DNA from: Epiperipatus broadwayi
Lineage: Eukaryota > Onychophora > Udeonychophora > Euonychophora > Peripatidae
Direction of reading: 5' to 3'
Assembly (NCBI GenBank): GCA_028023455.1
Contig: JAQFVV010012420.1
Location: 2,356,001 to 2,420,000 of the forward strand
Length of the DNA stretch: 64,000 nt
Position numbers and translations under genes: made by a program. This document shows, in pieces, positions 47,566-59,375 of the stretch (its first letter is position 1; each line of letters begins with the position of its first letter). Under the pieces are notes generated by a model that saw nothing but the letters and a program-made list of their open reading frames with translations, was not told the origin of the DNA and did not search any database.

Positions 47566-48066
47566 ATGGAAAAAGAGAAAGAAAAGATATCTGAGACACA
47601 GATGATGATGAATATGATGCAAGAGTTCAAAGAAGAATTGTGTCAGAAATTTGAGCAAAGTCAGCAAGACCTCAAAGAAGAATTGTGTCAGAAATTTAAA
47701 CGAAGCCTGTTAGAACTCAAAACAGAATTGAAGGAAGAAATTAGTCAGGTTAAAGAAGAAATTAAGGAACTTGGAGCAGAAGTAAGAGAAATAATATGTG
47801 AGACAACAGTAAAGGTAGAGAAGAACCAAGAAATTATAAAGGTAGATTTAGTTAAAGAAAGTAAGGAAGTTGAGGTCATGAAAGAGATAGAAATTGAATT
47901 AGAATCAGATAGCGTTGCGACAGATAAAGTAGAAACAAATGTAGACCAAGAAATAAAAGAGAGACATAAGTTCAAGGTAGAAGATAGCATTAAGGATAGT
48001 AGTTTGGAAATAAAATTAATCAAGATAGAAAATAAAAATAAAAGTAAATGTTCGTATTCATTTTAG
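47566..48066 (+). CDS. Coiled-coil, gag-position protein of the LTR element
   Basis: An intact 166-codon frame of strongly charged composition (many E and K). The first half repeats an FKEELCQKFEQSQQDLKEEL unit (QEFKEELCQKFEQS, then QDLKEELCQKFKRS, then LELKTELKEEI). Heptad-like spacing of L/I/V indicates a long helical coiled coil at residues about 15-85. The C-terminal half is acidic and low-complexity; there is no zinc knuckle. Its position, about 330 bases after the primer site, suggests the gag slot. No protease, RT or integrase frame follows, so the element is non-autonomous. ATG at 47566 is the first in frame and no stop interrupts. Homology was not identified; a captured host coiled coil is an alternative. 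Confidence 0.55.
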   Translation: MEKEKEKISETQMMMNMMQEFKEELCQKFEQSQQDLKEELCQKFKRSLLELKTELKEEISQVKEEIKELGAEVREIICETTVKVEKNQEIIKVDLVKESKEVEVMKEIEIELESDSVATDKVETNVDQEIKERHKFKVEDSIKDSSLEIKLIKIENKNKSKCSYSF

Positions 48067-49139
48067 ACAGAGATTTAAAATATAAAAAAAGCATAGAAAA
48101 AAATATTCTAATATTGAAATAATATGGAGTTGTGCTAGGTATCAAGGTTTTCTGATTTACAAAGTTGAAAATAGAATGGAGCGTGAAAGAGATAAAATAA
48201 TAAATTATAAGAGAGGGATAAACAAGAGAGGAAAGTTAGCTTATATTGTAGAGTTAGTACGTAGAAAGAAGGAACCTCCTGACAAAGTTTAGAAGTTAGT
48301 TAATGGACGGAATATTAAAGTAAATGAAAAAATAAGGACCGGAAATGGACAATGAGCATGAATATGATTACTCTAATGTAAATAATTCTAAGAAATAAAT
48401 CTGAAACTTCTATTTTAAAACTAAAATAATAAATGAAATGTTTGAAAGTAATAATAATAACAGAGGCTTTGTAAAATAAAAGATTTTTTTTTCTCCATGC
48501 ACATATTAAGAAAGAAAAATGCTTGTAAATAAACAGTTCAAAAAAAAAATCAATCAATAAAATCAAGTTAAATAAATGGGTCAAATTAATGATTTAAAAG
48601 TAAAGTTTGTACGTTTAAATAAAGGAGTAAGATAATGGAAATATGTAGAATAGAAGCAAATTAAACAAATAAATATATCTGTAAAAAATAAAGATGCGTA
48701 ATAAAATGAAAGAGTTTGTTTTGAATACCATAAGTTAATAAAAGGATGTAAATAAATTGTTTAAAATAATCAAGATAAAAAAAATATCTCTAATAAAATA
48801 ATAAAGAATGGATCGTAATATAATAAAAATAGTTTTTCTGAATACACGCACATAAATAAAAAAGTTAAAATAATGGTTTAAAATAGTATCGTAAAACTAA
48901 TATTTAAAATGTTCGTAATGGTTTGAAATAATATTGTAAGATTAGATTAATATAAATAAATGTTTAAGATATTGGTCATATGATTTAAAAATGATATTGT
49001 AATGTTCATAAATAAAAATATAAAATCAATCTAAGTTGTATTAAGAATGTATAAGGGTTTGAAATTAAAGGGATGAGGGTTGTAGTGAAATAAGTTTTAG
49101 AGAAGGATAAGTGAAAGCTGTCAACTGGATAAAATTTAG
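48067..49139. other. Interior of the LTR element, no pol recognised
   Basis: Purine-rich, AT-biased DNA. No RT, RNase H or integrase motif in any frame I read. Confidence 0.5.
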
Positions 49140-49500
49140 CATCCATAACAGACTTATCAGGGATCATTCTTCTTTTGAAATGCGTGCTGGGGACAACCAG
49201 AGTAAGTCGTAAGTCTCTTTTTCAGGGAAGAATCCCCATATCTCATACCTCATTTTCCAAAGCATAAGACGGAAATGGACAGTTGATAATTCCTGCCATT
49301 CGCAGTGACCCTTTCTTTTTTCCAAGTCTGGTAGAAACCCAGCAAATGAAGCTTCATTTTTCATAGTGTTAGTCGGTATAAGTCAGTGAATCTGCATCCA
49401 TCTTGGTTCCAAAAGATCCCTGTGCCACAAATTTAGTATGTCCCCATGGTCACTATCCAGGACTCAAACCATTGTAAGCAATATTGCCAGCATTGAAAGA
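49140..49500 (-). other. GC-richer insert inside the LTR element, possible captured sequence
   Basis: An island with near-balanced composition. The reverse-strand open frame 49164-49364 contains SFAGFLPDLEKRKGHCEWQE and EIWGFFPEKETYDLLW, an aromatic-rich composition unlike the rest of the element. Not recognised. It could be a fragment of captured transcript or of another element. Confidence 0.35.
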
Positions 49501-50210
49501 AGTAAAGTATAATTGAAGATTGCCCTTAGCATGTAAAGTAAAAGATATTAAAAAGCAAACTTAGAAAATTAATAAATATTTAGAAGTAAGAATTAAAGTT
49601 ATCAGAGATAAAATGGTCAAAATGACGCATTTTACTCTCAAATGAAGGGTGGTGTAATGTACCAATATTGTTTGGTACATAATAATTTGTTTAAAAAAAT
49701 TATTAGAAATAAAAAAAAAATCTTTCATAAAAAAAAAACCGTAAAAGTAAAAATTTAAGAGTTTTGAAATAAAAGTTACAGTTAGTTAATTAAAAGGGAG
49801 GAGGGGATTTTCTTTAGAAGCATCAAGTTTAAAAGTTTTATAAAAAAAGTAAAGAGTTTTTCTTACTAGTATTCATTAAAATAAATAGTTAAGAATTTAG
49901 AAATATAAATTTCTTTATTTAAATTAAAGAAAAAAAGGTAATCTTAAAACTAGTTTTGATTTTTAGAATAAAATTATATATGCGCGTGCGAATGTAAATA
50001 TAATATATGCGTGTTAAAATTATATTGAAAAATAAATGAAAGTTAAAAAATATATTTAAAAACACAGTGATGGCTACTAATTAAGGATATAAAAACAATA
50101 CATTTGCATGGCTACTAATTAAACAATCTCAAAACACGTAGTTAAAGGATTAAGAAAGGAATTTCAACAACACATATTGCTGAAGGATATCAAAATGAAA
50201 ACATGTGTCA

Positions 50211-50219
50211 TATATAAAT
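50211..50219 (+). promoter_or_regulatory. TATA-like box in the LTR
   Basis: TATATAAATA followed by GCCAATTTTTT; an initiator-like GTTCAGT lies some 60 bases further on. This is the probable U3/R promoter. Confidence 0.5.
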
Positions 50220-50820
50220 AGCCAATTTTTTACTGGACATTGAGTCGAGTTAATTGCATCAGAGTTACATTACAGTTCAGTACAATCTAGCAGTTTATTA
50301 TGAATCAATCAAGAATGCAGTGTTAAAACTTCAGAAAATATACAGTTTTCTCCAGCCTGGAGTTCAGTAAAACAGCAAAATCTGCCCATGAAAATAATGT
50401 TTGCGTAACAGCTTGAAGAATCTCCATCAGTATCTAATTGTCTCCAGTAATAATATCGATGAATAAGAAAGAAACCTCCTCAAGAAACTTCAAATCTAAT
50501 CGGTTAGAAATATTTTATTAGAAGCAGCAAACAGCAAGAAGTCCATGTTCAAAATCCTAGGTAAATAACATTTTTCTTATATTCCTCTTTAAAGTAGCCA
50601 TCGCATTCATAAAAAAATTCAAGAGCCCAGTTTAAGAACTCTATAGCACATAAAAATGAACTATTAATTTGTGTGTTCTGAATATATGAGTTTTATATTA
50701 TTTAATGCTTTATTATATGTCAGTGTGTGAATGAATGTGTGTGTGATCATTAGATAAATACCAGTGTTCTGTTATTAAAATTTATAAAATATTTAAAACT
50801 AGTTTAATAATGTTAATTAA

Positions 50821-50826
50821 AATAAA
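50821..50826 (+). terminator. Poly(A) signal in the LTR
   Basis: AATAAA, followed by a T-rich/TGTT stretch. A plausible R-region polyadenylation signal, but AATAAA is common in AT-rich DNA. Confidence 0.3.
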
Positions 50827-51323
50827 TTGTCTTTAAACTAAAACTTTATTTGTTGGTCAATTCTTTTCATTAATTCTTTTATCCATTCTTTTATCAATAA
50901 TTCTTTTCACCACTAATTTTGTATGATTTGTTATTGATTAAAAATAGACTGAGCTAGTTAAGGGATTTTTCGAGTGCTGGATTATGGACCTACTGTCCAA
51001 ACACATTAGTCTTAGACTAGCTGGCACCCAGGGTTTACTCCTAAACAAATAAAGTGTTTGGATAGTAGGGGTTTGAATCTAGCAGCCGAGGTGGGCCATG
51101 ATCTGAAAATGTGATTGTGTTATGCGTTGCATAGCTCGATCTGATCGTGGACATTGTTGACAGCTCTGCTATCAATAATATTCTCCACTTTGCTCAAACG
51201 TGCCGGTTTGTTCATCTAATATTTATAATATAAAATGATAAATGTATTACAAATTAGGTTTGAACACAGATAAACCTAGCGAGAAGAGAAGTTGGATTTC
51301 CTAACAATTGAACCTGGTACAAA

Positions 51324-51340
51324 TGGTGCCCAATGTGGGG
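51324..51340 (+). other. Primer-binding-site-like sequence outside the 3' LTR
   Basis: TGGTGCCCAATGTGGGG lies two bases after the LTR end, matching retroelement primer sites for lysine tRNA. Its presence outside the apparent 3' LTR is unexpected. Confidence 0.6.
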
Positions 51341-51442
51341 AACTCCAGAGATTTATCCAATTTATATTTCCAATTTTATTATACAATTTGGCTGTAAAAT
51401 ATTTAGCTTTAGGAATATTAAGCCACTCCTAATAATATATAT
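51339..51442. repeat. Flanking direct repeat A (right), 104 bp
   Basis: Near-identical to 46892-46995. Far longer than an LTR-element target duplication. Confidence 0.9.
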
Positions 51443-51636
51443 AAATTAAAAGCTTGTTTAATAAACTAAAAATAAAATAAAAATGCTAAAAATTTACACC
51501 TTTTGTTCTCTGTTGGTTTATGAAAAATATTATTTTTTAATATTACGGTAATGAAAGTTTGAGCTTTTATTGGATAATTAAGTTTTTTTCATTAAATAAA
51601 ATTAACAATATGATTTGAAATATATATAACAATTTA

Positions 51637-51775
51637 AAACCAGTCAACACTTAGACAATCCCAATATAAATAATAATTAACAATTTCAAACTGTTGTGTG
51701 TATTGTTAAAAGGAGGTCACCTTGACAACAGTCTGAAATTAATTGTTATCTATATTGGGATTGTCTAAGTGTTGA
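51637..51775. mobile_element. Palindromic MITE-like element, about 139 bp
   Basis: AACCAGTCAACACTTAGACAATCCCAATAT and its reverse complement form arms of about 55-60 bases, around a centre near 51706. A related half copy is at 30835-30930. Target duplication not resolved. Confidence 0.8.
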
Positions 51776-54700
51776 CTGGTTTCTAATGATTACTTATAAA
51801 CCCATTTAGATTTGAGCATTATTACACTTATTATATATATAAAGTAATTTCTCTTTTTTGATAACATTAAACATAATGGATTCAGGTGAGATAGATCTGG
51901 TCTTTCAAAATTATATATGTCATAAATAAAACCAAATATTTTTATCACAATATGGAAAAATAAACAAATGATAATCTGATTTTAATCCATACATTAAATT
52001 TTCAATTTTGTATCACTTTTTTCTATAATAATAATATAATAACATGATAAGCTGATATGAAAAATAAATCTGATGTAGCCTCCACAAAAAATATAGCATG
52101 TGGATCACTAAAGGATTAAAATCTCATTTGAAGCATAATACACTCTATTACTCTACTCCAGAATCATCTATTGTAAACTTAATCAAGAGATATTACTTAG
52201 TAGTGTTAACCAAATTATTTTTTGGATTTTAGCCTTTATTAATGAGAAACATAATATTTGCACATAAACATCTACCATTCTTCTTTACATTTCTTAAGTT
52301 AAGATTTAAGCATTATATGACTTTGAACCCAAGCCAATATATAGTAACATAGATCTGTTACTAATGCAGACATTGAAAATAAGCTGAAGAAGTAGTATGA
52401 TTCCTGGTTTTGGTAAAAGATTTAAATATAATAAGGCTGCATTATATAATCTTTTTAAACAATACTAAAATCATTAAAAAAATATTTCAAACACATTAAC
52501 AACTTAGATTCCATCTCTTGTATATTGAAGTTTGTATTAATTTCTTTTAAATAAGATATTAATCTTAAATTAGATGCAGTAAATGAGTGATTTACATATA
52601 AAGAATTTATGAATGAGATAATAAAACCATAATTCACAATAACATGAATACCAGGATGCAATTTTATCTTTGATAAAAAAAAATGTTTTAGTATTATTTA
52701 ATCATAAATGAAATATAGACTTTATGGCAGATCAGTGTTATTTGCCCTCAGAGATGTCCACAAAATATAGGTTATTACATTTTTTCTTATTGTCAACACT
52801 AGTAGAAAAATGTTTCCATAGAAGTTAAGCAAATTTGTTATTTCATTATACTAAAAATATCTTTATTTCTTAAAGTAACTAATCAACTATTGAGTTAATG
52901 GATATATTTAAAGTAAAAGTTACAAATAAAATTTGTACCAAAGCAAAACAAAAACAAATGGTAATCTAGTGATCCATTAAAAAATAAATGATAACAAATA
53001 CACATATAGTTATATGACTTTTATGAAATGAAAAAAAAAGATTTAACAGAAAACTTATTACATTTTTTTTTTTTACCAAAATTACCAAATATACTGAGGA
53101 CAATCTATTTAAAGTCAATTAATTTTTCTGCCTGCTTAATGCAATAGAAGTACATGTGTTTATTGTATTATTGCATATGAAGATATCCACAATTGTAAAA
53201 TGCATTGAACTGTAATGTGATGTTCAAGCATTGAAGCACATGCTACACTGCACCATACAAGGCAATGACATGTTTTGTATAGATATTTTGGATAAACAAA
53301 CTCATTAGATATTATTATAAATGCATAAGTAAGGTATATATTTATGCTGACTGAAATTTTCCTTTAATAAAATTTAATTTTTATAAATTCTATAACAAAT
53401 TTTTTGAACAATTTAAATAATCAACACTAATTTTATCAGTATAAGTTTTCCATATCAAATTCAAGAAAGCAAATTTATTTTTGATAGAATAGTTTTAGTA
53501 TAGCCACTATATTTGGTGAAATTAGAAGAGAGCCTAATTGTAAGATTTAATTATCTTAATAAATTACAATTTACCTAAGTAATGTTTTTTATTAAATCTT
53601 GAATGCTTAGTCAATAAAAAAAAAAAAAGCAATACAATAAATATAATTATACTACTATCTGCAATAAGTCAAGAGTTATCATTTGGTCATAGTTTAGTGG
53701 TATCTAGTTAACCCAACCAATCTGTTTATAAACTTTAAAAAACTCAATAACAATATAGTCAAATAAATATCTGTAAAATAATGTCTACTTGTTGCAAGTA
53801 ACATGTTTTTATTTAGTCTTTAGTTTGGTTTTTTTTAAAAGAAATATTTTCCTTTATACTTTATTTTGTATTATGTATTAAAATTATCATATATATAATT
53901 TTTTAAAGTTTCCAAAAGCATACTAGTGTTTAAAACATAGAAGATTCATAATGAAGGGAGAATAAAATTCATTATTTGAAATCAAGGACATATATCTGTA
54001 ATAAAATTCTTCATTAAATACTAATAGATGTGTGGCATATAACTAAAAAAAAAGACTTGACCAATGAGCTGTCACTATACCAAGATATAATCAATGTATG
54101 TGTGTGTGTGTTTGTATTATGTATGTGTGAGTAAATATTGAAATTATAACTCATAAGATGGGTTAGACAGAAATACAATTAGTACTTTGCTAGTTTTTGT
54201 TTGTTTTCCTGCTTACACCATAGCTGAAAAATATCTAGATAAATATTTGGAAATTTGAATGTTTACATCTAAAAAGTTTGTGAATATCTGATAATTATTA
54301 TACATACAAAGAGAAAGTCAGGACAATTAATTACATAATTATTGACTGGAAACAAGTATCATGCTATTCTTAATTGGAGAGTAAAATAGTAAAGCAATCA
54401 TATGAAATCTTCATTAATCAGCAGTTGTCTAGCCTGATAAAAATATATACATCTTTAGTAATCTTTGGCGCTTGTGGAATGTTACTGGAAAGTCTTTTAT
54501 CTGAAATAGTCTACTTAAGATTGTTTATGTATAGAGAGAGAAAGGAAAAGAGAAAAAATAGGTAGATAGAAAAAAAAAGAGGGGGGGTGTATTGACCAGT
54601 TGACTTAGTGAATGATTTATAGCACTAACTTATTTAAGGCAAAATATAAAGAATATTTTTATAGAAAATATGTTATGCTTTATTGTATGAAGTATTTATA

Positions 54701-56086
54701 TATATTAGATACATTATATCTGCTTATATGCTATCATTTGTTAATGTCGATTTGTAAAGGGGAAAAAATGAAATATAAAAATTGTATTAAGTAAAATAAA
54801 TGTTTTAATTAAATTAATTTCATATTTAAGTTATAAAAAATACAATAACGATAATCTTACTTTGATATTAAAATATAATTTTAATATGTACGATATACAG
54901 AATACACTTTAACTACAAAAATACTTACAGTTCAAATAGGATATCCAACAACAAAAATTTGCAAAAATATGATTATCGCTAGCAACTAAATTATTAGATA
55001 CACTTTATGACCATCATAATAAGAAGTTGAGGCATAATAGAATGTTGAATCACAATGCAGTCAGCCTTGCATGCACACTCCTCCCCTCCTGTCACCAGAA
55101 TCCAGTCTTATTATAATACTATCTTTTTTGAAAAATGTTATAACAGGTTTATAGTTAAATTCTTTCATCTTTACTTTTTAAATCCCTAATAATAATAACT
55201 ATGAAAATAAAAAATAATTATTGTGATTGAAAATTTCTTCTAAACTCAAATTTTATTAGAAATGTGAAGTAACACCAACATAAAACACCAGATGATTAAC
55301 ATTCAGCACAAATAAGATAAAACCAATCAATAAAAAACAAACTAAATATTTTGTTTTGAAACACTTTTAATCCTTATCAACAGTTATAAAAATAAAGAAA
55401 AATGGTTTTTTTACCTGTATTAAATACTTATGAACAAGTAACGGTTCACTTTTTATCATATTTTATACTTTCTTCCTGATAAACATCATATTTAATCCAA
55501 CCTCTTTTTAATTTTTTAGCATAAATTTGATTATATCAATTTTTAAATGATTCTATAATTCTATTTACTGTACTTATTTATGTTCGTTTTTACCCAACTC
55601 TTCTTTTTAACAGCCTCCAATAGCTTTCTTCTCTCTTTTTTAATTATCTTTTTAAACATTGTGTTTCACTGATATAAAAAGTAATAGTAAGGACAAATCT
55701 GTAATAAATCAATTTGCAACATCAATAACCTAAGTTTGAATCCGGGCTGAATAAATCTTAAAATTTTTCCGGGTCTTAAACAGATTTAGAAATTTAATTT
55801 TTAAAATAATTAACTTATAGCCAATTTAGCTAGCCATCCAGTATTGGTTAGTAAATTGGTATTTAACTATTATTGGATAGCGGTAAAATCTTAAATTAAT
55901 TTAAATTAATCAGGTGGGCTGAGTGAAAAAACAAAAATAAAACTGTAAAGTGATTTGACCTTCATTACTAGTGAAAAAAATATCAAATATCCATGAGTAC
56001 TGAATTCATAGTTATCATTAACTTTTTCTTATTTAAAACCTTTTCAACATTCACATACAGATATAATAAATATTGATTAAAAAAAG
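51776..56086. other. AT-rich stretch without recognisable gene
   Basis: No coding homology was recognised. A weak tRNA-like AGTTTGAATCCGGGCTG lies at 55732-55748. (TG)n near 54097-54110. Short open frames (for example 54374-54565 and 54612-54794) show AT-driven composition only. Confidence 0.5.
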
Positions 56087-56387
56087 TATTGTTAAAACAG
56101 GCAAAACTCACTATACGTATTGTCACACACAGCAAGCTAGAATAATCAATTGGATGCCAGAAGGCTTGTGCATAAAATCTCCATCTAGTGCCTACTCATC
56201 CAATATCCCCAGACTAGTTTCTGGCTTGTGGCCTTCGTCAGTGAGGAACCTTGGAAACTAGTCTGGGGATATTGGATGAGTAGGCACTAGATGGGGATTT
56301 TATGCACAAGCCTTCTGGCATACATTGATTACTCTAGCTTGCTGTGTGTGGCAATACGTATAGTGAGTTTTGCCTGTTTTAACAATA
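56087..56387. mobile_element. 301-bp near-perfect palindrome: inverted dimer of a ribozyme-tail element
   Basis: Arms of about 134 bases run from TATTGTTAAAACAGGC to GCCTGTTTTAACAATA, around a loop of about 32 bases that contains hammerhead core bases. Each arm corresponds to the monomer at 32192-32405, whose right flank (TTATAAGCAAGCATAAGAAATG) is also shared. Head-to-head fusion of two tails. Confidence 0.9.
56200..56254 (-). ncRNA. Type I hammerhead ribozyme, near-canonical
   Basis: Reverse strand, in order: stem I strand CCAAGGTTCCTCA (56254-56242), core CTGACGA (56241-56235), stem II GGC/GCC closing CACAA, with an A-A mismatch at its base (56234-56222), GAAA (56221-56218), self-complementary CTAG as a 4-nt stem III (56217-56214), TC (56213-56212), and stem I strand TGGGGATATTGG (56211-56200). 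Stem I pairs UGGGGA with UUCCUCA, including one G-U, and UUGG with CCAA across a small internal loop. Every invariant core base (C3 to A9, G12-A14, U16.1, C17) is present. Self-cleavage would fall between 56212 and 56211. PLEs and retrozymes are known to use minimal, dimer-type stem III hammerheads. Confidence 0.8.
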
Positions 56388-56439
56388 GTTATAAGCAAGC
56401 ATAAGAAATGGTGATCATGTGATGTTTATTGGTTTAAAA

Positions 56440-57060
56440 AAAGTATTAATGCTTTAGATTTTTTAGCACTTAAATTTACTTCTATTTTCTTGTTTTAATT
56501 TAGTAGCTCTCATAATATTTTCTAAAACTCTGGAGCACTATTTGCAAAGAAAACCATCTTCAAAATCTAGATGATTTAAAGAATTTCCATTCATTGCGTT
56601 GGTTTACACAAAGTGCTTCCAAAAAAAATTACCATAAAAAGTTTTGAGAATGTGGAAATATTCTATAATACAATCTTAACAATGTTAGCTTTTTTTATTG
56701 TCTTTATATTATCTAATTACTATTGTTGCTTTTTAATAAATATTTTTCGAATTTGACAATATACTGGATTTATGTCTTGCTGGTCCAAAGGTTTAAATCC
56801 ATAAAAATTCTTAAGTCAAACCACTTTTTATAATTTTATAAACACAAAGCATAATGAAAACTTATGCTCTTAATTCTTGAATGTAATTTAGTGTGCTAAA
56901 ATCAATTTTAAATCCAGATTGTCTTTTTGGTTGATTTGAGGCTAAAAGTTCTATATAGATGAGATAACAATCTTAATAAAAATCATGTATTGAATTAATT
57001 GATCTGTAATTTATATTACCTTCTTTTTATCTTTCTTAAATATTAATCACTTGACAAATC
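56440..57060 (-). mobile_element. LINE RT relic (RTE-like)
   Basis: Parallels 21590-22170 in order: a TCAAAATCTAGATGATTTAAA block (catalytic region, decayed), AAGTTTTGAGAATGTGGAAAT, TTTTTAATAAATATTTTTCGAATTTGACAATAT, and the GATTGTCTTTTTGGTT segment matching GCTTGCTCTTTTAGTT. Reverse-strand coding. Heavily mutated; the FADD box is lost. Confidence 0.65.
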
Positions 57061-59299
57061 ATTCAGACATATTGTACTGGATGAAAAAATGAGAAAGTCA
57101 AAATTCCCTAGTCTATATGTATGTATTGGATGAAAAATAAAGATAAACTATGTTGATATCTTTCTCTTTATGCACAATAATAAAAATTTAGTTTATCTAT
57201 CATAACAATGACCAATTTACATAATTTGATTATTCAAAATATAATTCCAATGAAATAATACTGATGAAGTGGTTATGGTTCCTAGCAATAGTCACTCCTA
57301 ATTATTTATTTGGACTGACAATAAAATGAGTTGACTAACACAATTATCTTTACTTGTTTCAATAGTAAAAAAACTTTTATATACTCCAGAACCATCCTCA
57401 GTTGAAGTACCAATTTATCTATCCCTCATTATTCTTTAAATATATGTTTGTATCTATTAAGATATCCATGAATTAGCACAATTTGGAGCATTTAGCAATT
57501 ATCTTGTAGATTAGATGAACCATAGTCATATATAAGTATAATGTATGGGTACACAACCTAGCTAAGAATAACACAAAATATGGATACATCTATTACTACT
57601 AAGTTTTAAAGTAACACTTGAATAAAATAATTAATTATGAAAATAACAAAAAAAATTGAAGTCAAAAATCAAGTTACATACACATACAAATATAAAAATC
57701 TTTACCTGAGCTCAATACATTATTTAATCTTTCTTTAAATTCTTCAAAGGTATACAGATATATTGACAAAAGTCACATCAATTATAAACAATAAGAGATA
57801 TGTTCTCAATGTAAACATTTACATTGTTTATTATCTCATATTAAGTACAAATGTTATAAAAGGAAAAAAAACTAAAAAAATATCAAAAATATTTTAATTA
57901 AACCTGTATCAGTATTTTACTGTTTAATATCATCTCTATGTAGTCTTATTTTTTTATTTTCACCATTTGAGAAATATCCTTTAGGCAGTGTTCAAAATAA
58001 TCTTCTTGTCAGCAAAATCAATCTTTCTTATTTGGACTTTTTTTTTCAAGTATTAGTTTTGCCACATTTGTACTGATATATCAATAGTTTTTCTGAATTT
58101 TATCTTTTACAAATTTAATTTTCTCAATTCTTTGATGATATTTTTTTTAAATTTTGGTTTGTCTATAATTTTTTTGGTAGTAGTTGGATACAAGGACACA
58201 TTATTATCAAGTAGGGTATTCAACATACCATCAGTGATTACATTTCCAGATAATAGATAGTGACTCAATTAACATTTCCAATTAGGACATATCTTTATAA
58301 AATAGATATAAAATAAATAATTTTATTGTAGATATAATTGAATATGATAATGATATCTTATGAGTCTTAATGCTATCTTAACTTGGTTGTACCATTAAAC
58401 TTGATATCAGCTTCCCTTCTCACAGTCATTTCTGGTGACTCTCTGAAAAGTTATATATTTGATACTTTTAAATCATTATGCTCTCCAATTGTCAAATTAC
58501 TTCACTCAACTGATTAGCAACAAATTCATTTAGTAACTAAATTGATGTCAACTAATTCTGGTACTGTTTTTTTTTTTTAACCTTTGCACATAATAATCTT
58601 GGTTAGCTAGAAATCAAAACTAATACCATGTTTCTCAAACAATATAATTATATGCTGGACTATTTCAATCATTTAATATTAATTGTACTATGTCTAATTT
58701 ATTTATTTTTTACAAAATAGGTACAAAAGAAAAGTAACTTAATTAATATAAAATCATAACTTCTTTTTTAACTTTAATTATTAAGATCAAAACTTAAATA
58801 TTAAAGCTATTCATTATTTCATAAATAGATTATTAAAACAAATACAAGCAAATTATTTATTTTACATTAAAAAATAACTTCATAGAGCCCAATTATCATC
58901 CATAATATTAATTTCAATAATATTTAATTACTAAAATCTGTATATGAGGAAATTATTAAGAATAAATAAATGATTAAGTTTCATATCATTTATTTATCTA
59001 CCAATGAAATTCTCTTCATTTTAAATGTTTTGTGACTTTTCTTATTTCCTTTGGAATATCAGAAATATCGAAATATATTGTTATTACTCGATTATATCTT
59101 AATCAGCTCCACTTAGCTTATTTATCACAGCAAAATTTATTTAAACTTTAAAGCCTGTCCATATAATTTATGGACGTATAAATTAGCTATCTTAGGGGCT
59201 TTGATATTTCTTTACAATGTGTATAGACTAACTTTTCAAAGAAATATATACATGTTTAAATATTATATACAAGTTAATATTTTCCATTTTTTATTTTAT
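57061..59299. other. AT-rich stretch without recognisable gene
   Basis: No motifs recognised. Confidence 0.5.
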
Positions 59300-59304
59300 A
59301 ATAT

Positions 59305-59375
59305 CTTATTTCATGGTATGAGATAGCATGGGTGGTTGAGGGTCATCTGAAAGTCTGAGTTCAAACCACCTATAT
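59305..59375 (+). mobile_element. tRNA-like segment (SINE family 2)
   Basis: GGTATGAGATAGCATGGGTGGTTGAGGG, then GAAAGTCTGAGTTCAAACCACC. The A and B boxes are clearer here than in the 38200 copy. A short flank with a TATA repeat follows. Confidence 0.6.

Larger units (their letters stand above)
49658..51321 (+). mobile_element. 3' LTR, 1664 bp
   Basis: Starts TGTACCA and ends TGGTACA (7-bp terminal inverted repeat). A purine-rich tract (GAAGGGTGGTGTAA, 49644-49657) precedes it, as expected for plus-strand priming. It holds a TATA-like box at 50211 and an AATAAA at 50821. Confidence 0.75.

Noticed and set aside
47745-48023. 92-codon reverse-strand frame opposite the coiled-coil ORF
   Set aside because: Mirror frame of the E/K-rich ORF; its S/T/L-rich content is a shadow of the plus strand.
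48315-48584. 89-codon reverse-strand frame that looks membrane-like
   Set aside because: Hydrophobicity is explained by TTT/ATT codons from AT bias inside the LTR element; no conserved feature.
55700-55760. Possible tRNA gene around AGTTTGAATCCGGGCTG
   Set aside because: Only a B-box-like string; no acceptor stem or A box could be paired, and no other copy seen.
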